In this document: positions 35,550 through 44,851 of the stretch, piece after piece
Numbering within the stretch: position 1 is the stretch's first letter
Layout of the letters: the number at the start of each line of letters is the position of its first letter
Source of the DNA: Planctomycetota bacterium
GTDB taxonomy: Bacteria; Planctomycetota; UBA8742; UBA2392
Assembly (NCBI GenBank): GCA_016712285.1
Contig: JADJRK010000001.1
Coordinates: forward strand, 620,001 to 684,000
Length of the DNA: 64,000 nt
Direction of reading: 5' to 3'
Program-made: the position numbers and the translations under genes
Notes under the pieces: model-generated
Database searches by the model: none
Told to the model about the DNA's origin: nothing
The model's input: the letters and a program-made list of their open reading frames with translations, nothing else

Positions 35550-35642
35550 GAGGACAGAGGTTGGAGGTCAGAGGTTAGAAACTGCCACTGCTGGAGCCGT
35601 AGCTCGCCTTTTTCCAAACTCCATCCTCCAAACTCTATCCTC
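35550..35642. repeat. Inverted-type dispersed repeat after nuoC
   Basis: One side repeats GAGGTTGGAGGTCAGAGGTTAG; the other carries CCAAACTCCATCCTCCAAACTC. It lies between nuoC and the convergent methyltransferase, where nuoD would be expected. Confidence 0.55.
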
Positions 35643-35647
35643 GCTGC

Positions 35648-36298
35648 TCAAGCCCGCTTACAAAGCAGCACCAGCTTTTCGCTGAACGGCGGCATGTTCC
35701 AGACGCGCCTCACGCATTGCAACCCGGCCTCTTGCAGGTCGGTGTTCAGCTCGCGCAGCGTGTAGCGATGCTCGGGCACCTTGACGCGCACGCCCAGCGC
35801 GCGGCGCAGCTTCTTCCACCACAGGCCAAGGCTGTACTTGTGCCGCACGTCGATCACGACGTGACGGGCGACGCGCGCATACTCGCGGTAGATGCGGATG
35901 CGCACGTCGCGCGGCACGTGCATCAGGAAGCGAATGCTCATCACAAGGTCGATGCTGCCATCAGCAAACGGCAGCTTCTCGGCATCCATGCGGGCACTGC
36001 CCAGCAGCCCGGGGGCAGCGTACTCTCGCGCTGCGGTCAGCATGGGCTGCGAGATGTCGCCGTTGACCAGTTTCCAGCCGTGCTCGAGAATGCGCTGCGT
36101 GAAGCGGCCCGTGCCGCAGGGCAAGTCCAGCACGGTCGCAATGCTCACGCCCCGCGTCGCCTTGAGAATCATGCGCCACTTGCGCTCAGACTTGGGCCCG
36201 GACACTCCGCCTTTGAAGCGGCGATCGTCATAACCGGCGACCACGTCGCCTCGCTGATAGTGCTGCTTCTTGGATTGCCAGTCAGGTTCAGCAGACAA
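35648..36298 (-). CDS. SAM-dependent methyltransferase, class I
   Basis: A 216-residue protein. The TTG at 36298 is chosen because GGGGAG (36305-36310) lies 6 bases upstream; the frame is open further upstream through repeat-like sequence. Motif I is LDLPCGTGRFT (SAM binding), followed by GDISQPMLTAAREY and a motif near PFADGSIDLVMSIRFLMHV, all typical of the UbiE/Methyltransf_11 type. Substrate unknown. Convergent with nuoC. The segment from 36299 to 36481 codes nothing evident; it carries a sequence that looks like a dispersed repeat. Confidence 0.85.
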   Translation of the reverse strand: MSAEPDWQSKKQHYQRGDVVAGYDDRRFKGGVSGPKSERKWRMILKATRGVSIATVLDLPCGTGRFTQRILEHGWKLVNGDISQPMLTAAREYAAPGLLGSARMDAEKLPFADGSIDLVMSIRFLMHVPRDVRIRIYREYARVARHVVIDVRHKYSLGLWWKKLRRALGVRVKVPEHRYTLRELNTDLQEAGLQCVRRVWNMPPFSEKLVLLCKRA

Positions 36299-36481
36299 GC
36301 GCGGCTCCCCGGCGCTCAGAGCCAGTTTGAAAACTCTGTCGTGGCGGCTTTCGGGCGGCGAACTTCGCGCTGCGTCGTTGCCTTCCCTGCGGCATATCCT
36401 TGGATATGGCCTCAGTCGGGCGCCTTGCATCGCTCGTCCGGCGCTCCGAAATCCGTTCACTCAGGATTCTCAAACGGGCTC

Positions 36482-38662
36482 TTATCTCACTGCATCGGCG
36501 CCTTCAATGCCGACGGTGCCGCCCTTGAGATAGAAAGTCAATTGCGAGCCGTTGCGGTCAACCACCATTGAGAGGTCGCCGGCGTTGCGCGCGGCGCGGG
36601 CTTCGCGCCCGAACTCGCCCCAGCTTTTGATCGCCTTGCCGTTGTATTCGAAGATCAGGTCGCCGACCTGCACGCCCAGCGTGGCGGCCTGGCTGTTCGG
36701 GTACACGTGCGTCACGCGGCAGCAGTTCGGTTCCTGCATCTGCAGCGTGTACTTGTTCTCGCCGTTGGCAAGGCTGACCGACAGCACGGGCGATGCCTTG
36801 CCGTTTCCGCTGGCGGTCACCGTGTAGCTGCCAGCCGGCAACAGCGCGATCGTCGCGACACCCTTGGCATCCGACGAGCCCCAGTGCACCTGGTCGCTGC
36901 GAACCTGGACGTTGGCCCGAGCGACCGGGTTTCCGCTTGCGTCCACCAGGCTCAGCACAAGCGTGGCGCCGGTGTCGACGCTCATGTTATGGGTGTTGTC
37001 GCCCTCGGCCAGGTTCACGGTTGTGCTGTACAGCGGCTGACCGCGGTTCTGGACGTACAGTTCGAGCAGCCACTGCCCGGGCTCTGCCGGGCCAAGCTTG
37101 AACGTGCCCTGGTCATTCAACTGGATCCAGCGGCCGGTGCCCCAGCCGCCCCAGCCCTGCTCGCCGTCTTTGCGCAGGCGCACGCTTGCGCCCTGGAGCT
37201 TTGACCCTGACGACGTCGTGACCGTGCCCGAAAGCATCGCGCCGTTAGAAAGCTTGAGCGACAACTCGTTGCGGCCATCGTTCAGCGGCATTTTCTGTTG
37301 AATCGCCGGGTATCCAGCCGCGGTGATGGTCAGGCTGTATTCGCCGGGCTTGATGCCGCAGTACTCAACAAGCCCGGGCTCGCGCGACGGCAGCTTGCTG
37401 GGCCGTGCCCAATCGCGTTCATTGGCCTGGAACCAGATGGCGTCGGCACTGACAGGTTTGCCCGCCGGGTCAGTCAACCGCAGCGCAAGCGTGGCGCCGG
37501 TATCCAGCGCAAAGTTCAGGGTGTTGCTGCCGGCAACCAGCGTTGTGGTCTGCGTCTCGCTCATGTCGCCAAGGGTTGCGCGCAGCGTGGTCTCTTCCAC
37601 CTTCAGCGCCGGAAACCGGAAACGCCCCTTGCTGTCGGTGGTCGCGCGCGGTGTCTGCGTCCAGCGACCGCCGCCGCGGCCCCCTTCATCGCCCGCCCCG
37701 AACGTGATGGCTGCGCCGGCCAGCGGTGTGCCGGCTTTGTCAGTGACGGTGCCGCTGAGCGTCGCGCCCTGCTGCAACTTCAGCGTGACTTCGGCGCCGC
37801 CTTCGCTTACGTCAACCTCGGCTGGCGCTTCCATGATCATGCCGTCGGCGCTGGCTTCAACCTGTATGCGGCCGCTGGCTTCGATGGAGAAGCTGCCGTC
37901 TTCGCTCGTGAACGGGCGGGTGGTGGCCTCCCACTGTCGATTCTGCGGCCACGACTTCACGCTGAATGTCTTGACCGGCTGGTCGTCGGGGCCGACAACC
38001 TTGCCGGTCAGCATGCCAGCCGCAGCCACCAGGATGCGCGCGCTGTCGCCAGCCGCCACACGCAATAGGCGGCCACTGCCACCCGCGGCGGATTGCGCCT
38101 GCAGGTCATAGGCAAGACTGGGGTCAAGGCCGCTGATCGAAAAGCGGCCCTCAGAGTCGCTGGTGGCGCGGCGCGTCTCGGCGGCTGCGCGGCGCAGAAA
38201 CTCGCTCACCCTGCGCTGGTAGCCATCGACGTCGCCGTTCTGCATCTGTGGCGGCGTCATGTCCAGGTCGCTGCGCCGGCAGGTGACTGATGCCCCGGCT
38301 TCTGCCCCGCCGCCGGCATTCACGACCACGCCGGTGATTGTCGCATCGCCCTTGTCGCTGGGGGCGCCCGCCACGGGCGTCTCTTCGGGCGCGGGCTGGG
38401 CGCCTGTCGTCGGCTCACTGCCCTTGTGGGTTGAAGTTTCGCGTTTCGTTTCGGGCCGGGAACTGTCTGTCGTGCCCGTTTTGCGCGGCTTGCCGGTGCT
38501 GTCGACGTCGCCGGGTTCCAGCGCCAGCGCATCGTCAACATGGTTCGCGGGGGTCGGCGCGGCGGGCGTCGCAGCCTGGTACCAGCCCCACGCGCCAAAC
38601 AGCAGCGCGAGCACTGTCAGCAGCAGCAAAGCAAGGTTCAGCGGACTCAGCCGTCCTGCCAT
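36482..38662 (-). CDS. Membrane-anchored protein with carboxypeptidase-regulatory repeats and PDZ domain
   Basis: A 726-residue protein. The start MAGRLSPLNLALLLLTVLALLFG gives one N-terminal membrane anchor; the long upstream open frame is not signal-like. After a low-complexity linker (Pro, Thr, Glu) come at least five carboxypeptidase-D regulatory-like beta-sandwich repeats, each built around a phrase like GTVTDKAGTPLAGAAI..G..KGRFRFPAL. The last 90 residues form a PDZ domain (ATLGVQVGDLIFEYNGKAIKSWGEF), which would bind a C-terminal peptide. An exposed adhesive or scaffold role is inferred. Next to lgt, which lies upstream. Confidence 0.85.
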   Translation of the reverse strand: MAGRLSPLNLALLLLTVLALLFGAWGWYQAATPAAPTPANHVDDALALEPGDVDSTGKPRKTGTTDSSRPETKRETSTHKGSEPTTGAQPAPEETPVAGAPSDKGDATITGVVVNAGGGAEAGASVTCRRSDLDMTPPQMQNGDVDGYQRRVSEFLRRAAAETRRATSDSEGRFSISGLDPSLAYDLQAQSAAGGSGRLLRVAAGDSARILVAAAGMLTGKVVGPDDQPVKTFSVKSWPQNRQWEATTRPFTSEDGSFSIEASGRIQVEASADGMIMEAPAEVDVSEGGAEVTLKLQQGATLSGTVTDKAGTPLAGAAITFGAGDEGGRGGGRWTQTPRATTDSKGRFRFPALKVEETTLRATLGDMSETQTTTLVAGSNTLNFALDTGATLALRLTDPAGKPVSADAIWFQANERDWARPSKLPSREPGLVEYCGIKPGEYSLTITAAGYPAIQQKMPLNDGRNELSLKLSNGAMLSGTVTTSSGSKLQGASVRLRKDGEQGWGGWGTGRWIQLNDQGTFKLGPAEPGQWLLELYVQNRGQPLYSTTVNLAEGDNTHNMSVDTGATLVLSLVDASGNPVARANVQVRSDQVHWGSSDAKGVATIALLPAGSYTVTASGNGKASPVLSVSLANGENKYTLQMQEPNCCRVTHVYPNSQAATLGVQVGDLIFEYNGKAIKSWGEFGREARAARNAGDLSMVVDRNGSQLTFYLKGGTVGIEGADAVR

Positions 38663-38741
38663 GATCCAGCCCCAAAAGGGTACCCTGCTAGTACGATTTA
38701 ACCCCGCCCGCAGTTCGCAAAAAAGCCCCCCGCCGGCAAAC

Positions 38742-39842
38742 TCATGCCGGTTCGGGCTTCTCGATCTGCGGCTCAAAGCCCGGCGCGTCGGTGGCAATGC
38801 TGTCAATGCGCAGTTTGCGCCGGTACGTGAACCAGAACAGCACAAGGCCGCCCACCACCATCGACAGGCTCAGCAGCTGGCCGCGCGTCAGGTCAAACAG
38901 GTAGCCCAGCCCCGGCTCAGGCTGCCGGAATTGTTCGGTGATCGTGCGCAACAGGCCGTAGCACACCAGAAACCACGCCGAGAGCTGCCCCACGTACTTG
39001 GCCTTGTGTCGCACGACCAGCAGGATCACGAGCAGCACCAGCCCCTCGGCGATCGCCTGATAAAGCTGGCTGGGGTGGCGCGGCGTCGTCACCATCATCT
39101 GCACCATCTCAAAGGTGCGCGAGTCGGCGGTCCCCACGGGCATGATCTCAAAGGGCGCGCCTTCAAGCACCGTGGCCCCCTGGTCGAGCTTCCAGGCTTC
39201 GAGATGATTGGTGTACATCCCATCCGGCGTCTCGGTGCTGACCACGACGAAGGTCTCGCCCTGCTGGTTCGCCATCACCTTGCGAAACAGCGGCCCGCGC
39301 ATCGGAAAGCGGACTGCCCAAGGCACGTCGGTTTCGCGGCCCCACAGGTCGCCGGACAGGAAGTTCGCAATGCGACCCAGCGGCGTGCCGAACGCCACGA
39401 AGATCACCGACTGGTCCAGCAGGTGAAACCACGGCCGTTTGATCCACCATGACCAAAGCTTGAACAGCAGAATCACGCCCATGATCATGCCGTGAATCGT
39501 GAAGCCCGAGGCGTTCAACACCAGCCGCGAGGGCTGCGAGAAGAAGTACTCGGGCTGGTAGAAAATCGCCTCGCCAAGCCGCCCGCCCACCACAATGCCG
39601 ATCACCGCCACCAACACGCTGTCGAGCACCAGCCGCCTGCGAAGCCGAAACGTGCCCTTGCGCCACCAGCGATGGCACCACCAAAGGGCGACCCCGAAGA
39701 TGATGCTGTACGCGAGATGGAAGACGTTGAAAAAGGCGATGCCGTCGTCGGGCACGCGCTTGAAGAAGTGCAACCCGCCGTCGAACCACGACACGACCGT
39801 GGTGCTGAACTCAGGGTCGGAGATGTAAGGGTGATCAATCAT
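38742..39842 (-). CDS. lgt: Prolipoprotein diacylglyceryl transferase
   Basis: A 366-residue inner-membrane enzyme that moves diacylglycerol from phosphatidylglycerol to the lipobox Cys. About seven membrane segments. The conserved Arg/Asn signature is GRIANFLSGDLWGRET, and a conserved RHPSQLYQAIAEG is present. Between the two is an extra segment of about 60 residues (MRGPLFRKVMANQQGETFVVV), longer than the E. coli protein's loop. C-terminal extension after the last helix is polar. It serves the lipoproteins seen elsewhere in the window. Confidence 0.93.
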   Translation of the reverse strand: MIDHPYISDPEFSTTVVSWFDGGLHFFKRVPDDGIAFFNVFHLAYSIIFGVALWWCHRWWRKGTFRLRRRLVLDSVLVAVIGIVVGGRLGEAIFYQPEYFFSQPSRLVLNASGFTIHGMIMGVILLFKLWSWWIKRPWFHLLDQSVIFVAFGTPLGRIANFLSGDLWGRETDVPWAVRFPMRGPLFRKVMANQQGETFVVVSTETPDGMYTNHLEAWKLDQGATVLEGAPFEIMPVGTADSRTFEMVQMMVTTPRHPSQLYQAIAEGLVLLVILLVVRHKAKYVGQLSAWFLVCYGLLRTITEQFRQPEPGLGYLFDLTRGQLLSLSMVVGGLVLFWFTYRRKLRIDSIATDAPGFEPQIEKPEPA

Positions 39843-39906
39843 TCACAGGCAGCAATGGTGGACAACATGAGCCCCAAGCGCAAGCGCGGGCAGGCCCGAA
39901 AAGCCA

Positions 39907-39933
39907 AGGCCCCGCAGCAACGCGGGGCCTTTG
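39907..39933 (-). terminator. Terminator of the 39952-40518 gene
   Basis: A perfect 10 bp stem AAGGCCCCGC with loop AGCAAC, followed on both strands by a T/A tract; it is 19 bp after the stop of the minus-strand gene. Confidence 0.85.
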
Positions 39934-39951
39934 TTCGGTGGTGCCTGACTG

Positions 39952-40518
39952 CTAAGCGCGCACCTTGCGGAAGCGCAGTGCGACAACGCCCGCGCTCAGG
40001 ACGCCGAGAATGGTAAGCAAACCCGTGCGGTTGCTCTCGTCTGTGGAACAGCCTTCGTCCTTCTTCTCCTCCTTCAGGGTGCCGGTGTTTCCGCGGATCA
40101 GCACAACGTAGGGCGAAGCCGGGTCGTCGCTGTAGATGTTCAGGTTCAGCTTGAACGCGCCGTCGCCCGAGGGCGTGATGTTGATCGTAAAGGTCGTGGT
40201 GCCCGAAGCAGGGATGGAGGCCGCAGCCGGCTGAGTGAGCGTGTAGACGATGTTGCCTTCTTTGATCGAGACGTTAGTGACCTCAACCGGGCGGTCCGGT
40301 GGGGGCGCAGTGGTGACCAAGTTCAGGGCATTCACGGCGTCAGTGTTGCGGATCGTGTACGTGAGCAGCATGGCACCGTTGCCGGTGTCGGAGCCGACGT
40401 TATCGATGCCGCCCGTCAAGATGACGACGGCGTTGCGCTCGACAGACATGACTTGGGCCGCCAATGGCGAGGCGGCGGCTAGCATGACCAGTACGCTGAG
40501 AATGGCGAGGTACTTCAT
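39952..40518 (-). CDS. Exported protein with GCST-type C-terminal sorting tail
   Basis: A 188-residue protein. The signal peptide MKYLAILSVLVMLAAASPLAAQ fixes the start. The body (about residues 25-145) is an Ig-like beta domain of the choice-of-anchor type (ITPSGDGAFKLNLNIYSDDP). The C-terminus is EGCSTDESN, then a hydrophobic stretch (LLTILGVLSAGVVAL) and RFRKVRA. The same three-part tail ends the proteins at 40695 and 44852. This resembles MYXO-CTERM/GlyGly-CTERM sorting signals, which are cut by a membrane protease; the enzyme is not identified here. Confidence 0.75.
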   Translation of the reverse strand: MKYLAILSVLVMLAAASPLAAQVMSVERNAVVILTGGIDNVGSDTGNGAMLLTYTIRNTDAVNALNLVTTAPPPDRPVEVTNVSIKEGNIVYTLTQPAAASIPASGTTTFTINITPSGDGAFKLNLNIYSDDPASPYVVLIRGNTGTLKEEKKDEGCSTDESNRTGLLTILGVLSAGVVALRFRKVRA

Positions 40519-40642
40519 TGTGTTCCCCCACGAAGGTAGGCGCGCAACCGGCTCTCCCACGAAAGTCAGCGGCACGACGGAAGCATAGTGATATGCAAGC
40601 AATGCGTTAAGCATAGTGCGCCGGGGCAGAATTGGCAAAAGG

Positions 40643-40670
40643 AAAGGGGAGGCGTGGTCGCCTCCCCTTT
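40643..40670 (-). terminator. Terminator, nearly identical to the one at 44798
   Basis: AAAGGGGAGGCG with loop TGGT and its complement, then TTTT; 24 bp past the stop of the 40695 gene on the minus strand. Symmetric enough to work both ways. Confidence 0.85.
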
Positions 40671-40694
40671 TGCTGATCTCTCGTGACTCAATGA

Positions 40695-43600
40695 CTATGC
40701 GCGGGATTTGCGCAGGCGCAGGGCAAAGCCCAGGCCCGCAAGCGCCGCAAACAGCACAAGCCAGCTGCTGTTGCCGCTGTCGGTCGAGCAGCCGCCATCA
40801 CTGCCACCACCGCCGCCACCGCCGCCGCCACTGCTGGCCGCCGACACAACGATCGAGAAAATCTCGGTGTCATTTGGCGTTATGCCATTGGAAGCAGTGA
40901 TCGTGATCGGCCCAGCAGTCCCGACGTCGGCCGCAGCCGGCGTACCTGAAAGCACGCCAGTACCGGGGTTGAACGTCAACCATGCTGGAAGACCCGTTGC
41001 ACTGAGCGTCGGGGCAGGTGTGCCCGTAACGGTGAACGTGTGCGTGTACAGCGTGCCCACCGTCGCCGTGGTCGGTGCCGCGGCACTGGTGATGGTCGGC
41101 GCTGTGCCTACAGCAACGGTGATGGTCACCGACTCCGTGTCGTCAGGCAGTACGCCGTTCTGGGCTGAAACATCAAACGAGCCGCCGACGTCGCCTACGC
41201 CTGGCGTGCCGGTGAGCACGCCCGTGTTGGCGTCAAGTGTCAGCCAGGTCGGCAGGGTGCCCGCTGTGACTGCAAAGGTTGGAGCGGGGTTGCCTGTTGC
41301 AGTAAACGTATGCGTGTACAGTACAGTTTCAAACGCTGCTGTCGGTGCAGCCGCGCTTGTGATCGTGGGAGCTGTGCCGCTGACCGTGAGGCGGACAAAG
41401 ATCGTCACAACATTTCCGCCAGCAATCTGGTCGGTGATGTCCACCGTGTAGTCATAGTCTCCAATATCCGCAACCACCGGTGCTGCGCTTGGCGTGGCCT
41501 GCAGCGTAGTTGGGTTAGAGGCAGCCATGCTGAACGTGAAAGTAATCGTCGAGCCACCGGGCACCGACACCTGATTCTGGGCGTCAATGGTCAGCGTCTG
41601 CGAGGTGTTACCGTCTGTTGCGTCAGCGATGTCGGTCGCTCCCGCTGCCCCGACAGGCACGCCAGCCACATACTGCGTACCGGCGCTAAGGCCGTCGCCA
41701 GTGATACCGGTCGCCGCCGTGTGAGTAGGAGGCACATCGTTGATGGTAATGGAGACCTGCACGACGATGCTTGCGCCGTTTACCGCGTCACTGAACGTCA
41801 CAGTCCAGGTGTATACTCCCGGATCATTTGATGCATCGGCGGTACCGGTCCAGCTAAGGACGACCGGGTGGCCGGGCGCACCCGGGACAGCAGGCGGCAC
41901 GATGCCCGTCGGAACGATTGCCGGCGCAGTGATGCTTGCGACGGTGATGTTGTCAGATTCCGCGTCCGTGAGCTCGACGTCTGCATTTGCCAGCGTCGCA
42001 CCCGGGTTCACGGCCAGCGTCAGCGGGCCGTTAGTCGGGCCGGTGAAAGTCGAGCCGGTGGCCGGGTCTGCCTGGGCGGGGCCGTTGATCACGCCGTCGC
42101 CGGTTACAGTAAAGGTATAGGCAGCCTCACTTGCCTCATGGGACCATGCCAGCGTGCCTTCGTCAGCCGCTGGTGCCGCAGTCAGCGTAACGGTGGTGCT
42201 GTTCACGATGCTTGCAATGGTGTACGTACCGTCGTTGGCCAGTGCCGACCCGCTGATGACAATCTGCGTGCCGACATGAGCCGCCACGAAGTTGGCTGTC
42301 GCCGAACTGAACTCCAGGCTTGCTGCGGTAAGTACTCCGTCCGTGCCGTTGGCCAGCTGCACGGGGCTGATGTCGTCGTTTGCGATCGTCACAGTGAAGT
42401 CGAACTGTGCGACAGCCGTCGGGTCAATCTCGATGGTGAAACTCTGAGCCGTGCCGAACACGACCGGCGTACCAGGCTGCGAGGTTACGGAGACGCTGTC
42501 GAGATTCGAGCCTGCGGTAACCACAACGTAGTTCGGGCTCGTTCCGGTCAGGTTCGTGACCAATCCACCAAGGTTCTCGATATCGAATGTGACCTGGCCC
42601 GGCGTGGTGATGTTGATGTTGCCGACGTTGACGCTGCCGAGGTGCGGAATGCCAGTCGAATTGCGCAGGACGTTGATCTCATGCAAGGTACCAATGCTGA
42701 AGTCGTCAAACGCGACGCCGTTGGCATCGACGACTGAGCCGTCCGAACCAAAGGTCATGCGCAGCAACACCGAGGCCTGACCACCGAGTCCGGTAAGCTG
42801 ATGCAGCGCCCTTACCCAACCGTTGCTTCCATTGGCGCTCGACGCGCGGCCGGACCAGCCGGATTGAGACCCGGAGAAGGCAAGGCCTGCGATCGAGGCG
42901 TCAGTGTACCAATTGTTCGGGTCGCCAACGGCCCCGACTGTCTGCCAGCTGGATCCGCCGTCAATGCTGCTCTGGAGGTTCATGCCGTCCCAGCTGAATT
43001 CAGAGTTCCACCATACGTGAACGCTGACCCAGGGGTCGGTCGCAAAACTTGAGAGGTCAACCACGGGGCTGACGACCGCGCCGTTTTCGCCGTTCAAGTA
43101 GGCTGCTGAGAGGCCGGTAACCCATGCATTCGAGCCCGAGTATGCCGAATTGATCACGGGCTTTGCCGGCGTACCGAGCGCCCAAGTGGTGACGGTGCCG
43201 GTGACGGCCCAACCACCTGCCCCGCTCTCGAAGTCTTCCAGGTAGGGGAAGGTGTTGACGAAAACAGCGACATGTGTGGGGCCGTTCGCCGGGAACACAC
43301 TGCTCGACGAAATCGGACCCGGTGCCGTCGTGACGTCGGTGGATGCCGCAATCTGCACACCGAATGTCGTCCCGCTGGCAAAACCGGTTGCGGTGGTCAG
43401 GGCCACCAGCAAGCGCGCGGTTGTGTTGCCGGTAATCGAGACCAGCGGAGTACCCGCGAACGTAGCCGTGCCGGAAGCGAACGTCTGGTTCGAGCCGACC
43501 TGGGGCTCTCCGCCGTCGATAACGCCGTTGGCGTTCGTGTCCGAGAACAACTTGACCGCGGTGAAGTCCGAGTCCAGCGCTGAACCGGTGCGGGTCAGGG

Positions 43601-44423
43601 TAATCGAGCTGACGTCCTGCGTAGTGGCGGTCTGCGCGGTCAGGTTCAGTCTTGCGGCGACGAAATCAGTCAAAGTAGCGCTCCCGACGTTTGACGCCGG
43701 TCCGCTCATGGATACACCCAGCGATACCACGGCGGGCAACTCGCTGTTCATGTTTGCCGCGATTTCCGCCTGACTGCGTGCGGTGCTCCAGACGCGGAAG
43801 TCGTCGCGCTGGCCCGTGAAGTCACCTGTGGACGCGTTGTACCCGAACGCCGTGAAGTTCGTGCCGTTGCCGATCGTGGTCGGGTTCTGGGCCGTATTCT
43901 GGTTGACCTGTGTACCGTCACGATAGGATGTCATCGTGCCGGCGCCATCGTACACGAACGCAATATGATGGAAGGTGCCGTCAATGCAGCCCGGAATTGT
44001 GATGTCGGTGAAGCCACCGCCGCGAAGGATCAGGCCGCCGCTCGGGGCTACGCCGCCTGCAAAGCAGCGAAAGCTGCCCGCGCCCGAATCGCCAAACAGG
44101 TAGTTCAGTGCGGTCGTTGCGCCTAAGTTAATCCAGCACTCAATCGTGAACGGGGTGGCCGCCGTAAAGGGCAGACCCGCGCCCGTGGGCAGCTCGGTTG
44201 CCCCCGTGATGTGTGCGGCACCGAGGTGACCAGGTGCTACCCAAGTCGGGCCGACCGAGAATGTCGGGTTCGCCGTGCCTTGGCCTGGGTTAGCGCTGTT
44301 GGCGGTTGTATTGCCCGTGCCCTCGTTGACCTTGTAGTAGTACACCTCAGGTACTTGGGCTGACAATGCACCCGCGAACAGCAACGCCGCCACCGCGGCA
44401 AATGACAACTTGTGAATGTTCAT
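40695..44423 (-). CDS. Large surface protein with LamG and Ig-like domains and GCST-type C-terminal tail
   Basis: A 1242-residue exported protein. Signal peptide MNIHKLSFAAVAALLFAGAL. Residues about 25-220 form a LamG/concanavalin-like domain (FTIECWINLG, HHIAFVYDG, DDFRVWSTARS). A later part resembles other beta-sandwich modules; the last 250 residues are putative Ig (He_PIG) repeats (ITSAAAPTTATVGTLYTHTF, LPAWLTFNPGTGVLSGTP). A run of Gly leads to GCSTDSGNSSW, a hydrophobic segment and RLRKSRA. It is probably held at the outer surface through that tail. Ligand unknown. Its 3' end, stop region and terminator are nearly identical to those of the 44852 gene. Confidence 0.85.
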   Translation of the reverse strand: MNIHKLSFAAVAALLFAGALSAQVPEVYYYKVNEGTGNTTANSANPGQGTANPTFSVGPTWVAPGHLGAAHITGATELPTGAGLPFTAATPFTIECWINLGATTALNYLFGDSGAGSFRCFAGGVAPSGGLILRGGGFTDITIPGCIDGTFHHIAFVYDGAGTMTSYRDGTQVNQNTAQNPTTIGNGTNFTAFGYNASTGDFTGQRDDFRVWSTARSQAEIAANMNSELPAVVSLGVSMSGPASNVGSATLTDFVAARLNLTAQTATTQDVSSITLTRTGSALDSDFTAVKLFSDTNANGVIDGGEPQVGSNQTFASGTATFAGTPLVSITGNTTARLLVALTTATGFASGTTFGVQIAASTDVTTAPGPISSSSVFPANGPTHVAVFVNTFPYLEDFESGAGGWAVTGTVTTWALGTPAKPVINSAYSGSNAWVTGLSAAYLNGENGAVVSPVVDLSSFATDPWVSVHVWWNSEFSWDGMNLQSSIDGGSSWQTVGAVGDPNNWYTDASIAGLAFSGSQSGWSGRASSANGSNGWVRALHQLTGLGGQASVLLRMTFGSDGSVVDANGVAFDDFSIGTLHEINVLRNSTGIPHLGSVNVGNINITTPGQVTFDIENLGGLVTNLTGTSPNYVVVTAGSNLDSVSVTSQPGTPVVFGTAQSFTIEIDPTAVAQFDFTVTIANDDISPVQLANGTDGVLTAASLEFSSATANFVAAHVGTQIVISGSALANDGTYTIASIVNSTTVTLTAAPAADEGTLAWSHEASEAAYTFTVTGDGVINGPAQADPATGSTFTGPTNGPLTLAVNPGATLANADVELTDAESDNITVASITAPAIVPTGIVPPAVPGAPGHPVVLSWTGTADASNDPGVYTWTVTFSDAVNGASIVVQVSITINDVPPTHTAATGITGDGLSAGTQYVAGVPVGAAGATDIADATDGNTSQTLTIDAQNQVSVPGGSTITFTFSMAASNPTTLQATPSAAPVVADIGDYDYTVDITDQIAGGNVVTIFVRLTVSGTAPTITSAAAPTAAFETVLYTHTFTATGNPAPTFAVTAGTLPTWLTLDANTGVLTGTPGVGDVGGSFDVSAQNGVLPDDTESVTITVAVGTAPTITSAAAPTTATVGTLYTHTFTVTGTPAPTLSATGLPAWLTFNPGTGVLSGTPAAADVGTAGPITITASNGITPNDTEIFSIVVSAASSGGGGGGGGGSDGGCSTDSGNSSWLVLFAALAGLGFALRLRKSRA

Positions 44424-44851
44424 CTGTTACATCCCCACAATGTTGCGGCTATGCCGCATGCGAAATGATGCTGAATTGGCGTCCCCACGGACGAAGTTGA
44501 ACGAACGACTGGCTTGTGACAGGCCGGTGACCGTAACCAATGTTGGTTGAAAATGCCAACGTATTTTTCATGCATCACGTCAAGATTGCGTTAGGCCAGA
44601 ATCAACAGCCGGGGTTGTATGGGTCGGCACAGTGCAAGTGTGCGCCTTCTAAATTCGAGCACCAGCGAAATTTTGTCGGGCTGCCTGCGCATGGCTGACT
44701 CACATGAGAGGGGCACAACCTCGGTTGACGCAGTGCGTGTCAACCGTTTCCAGCCTGGTCCGAAGCTTCTGCGCAGGCGGCGACCCGATGTCACGTGAAA
44801 GGGGAGGCGTGGTCGCCTCCCCCTTTTTGCTGGTTTGTCGTGACTCAATGA
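44424..44851. other. Intergenic gap, 428 bp
   Basis: No gene is seen. It holds the terminator of the 44852 gene at 44798-44825, a 6 bp stem hairpin (TGCGGC/GCCGCA) at 44444-44458 in the leader of the 44423 gene, and the palindrome-like AACCAATGTTGGTT at 44535-44548. A weak promoter pair on the minus strand (TTGGCA, 17-base spacer, TTACGG) lies near this palindrome. Confidence 0.5.
44798..44825 (-). terminator. Terminator of the 44852 gene
   Basis: AAAGGGGAGGCG, loop TGGT, complementary arm and TTTTT. Almost identical to the hairpin at 40643-40670, including the 22 bases up to the stop codon. Confidence 0.85.

Noticed and set aside
40800..40835. Microsatellite of CCACCGCC type
   Set aside because: It is the Gly-run linker of the surface protein on the minus strand, in frame.
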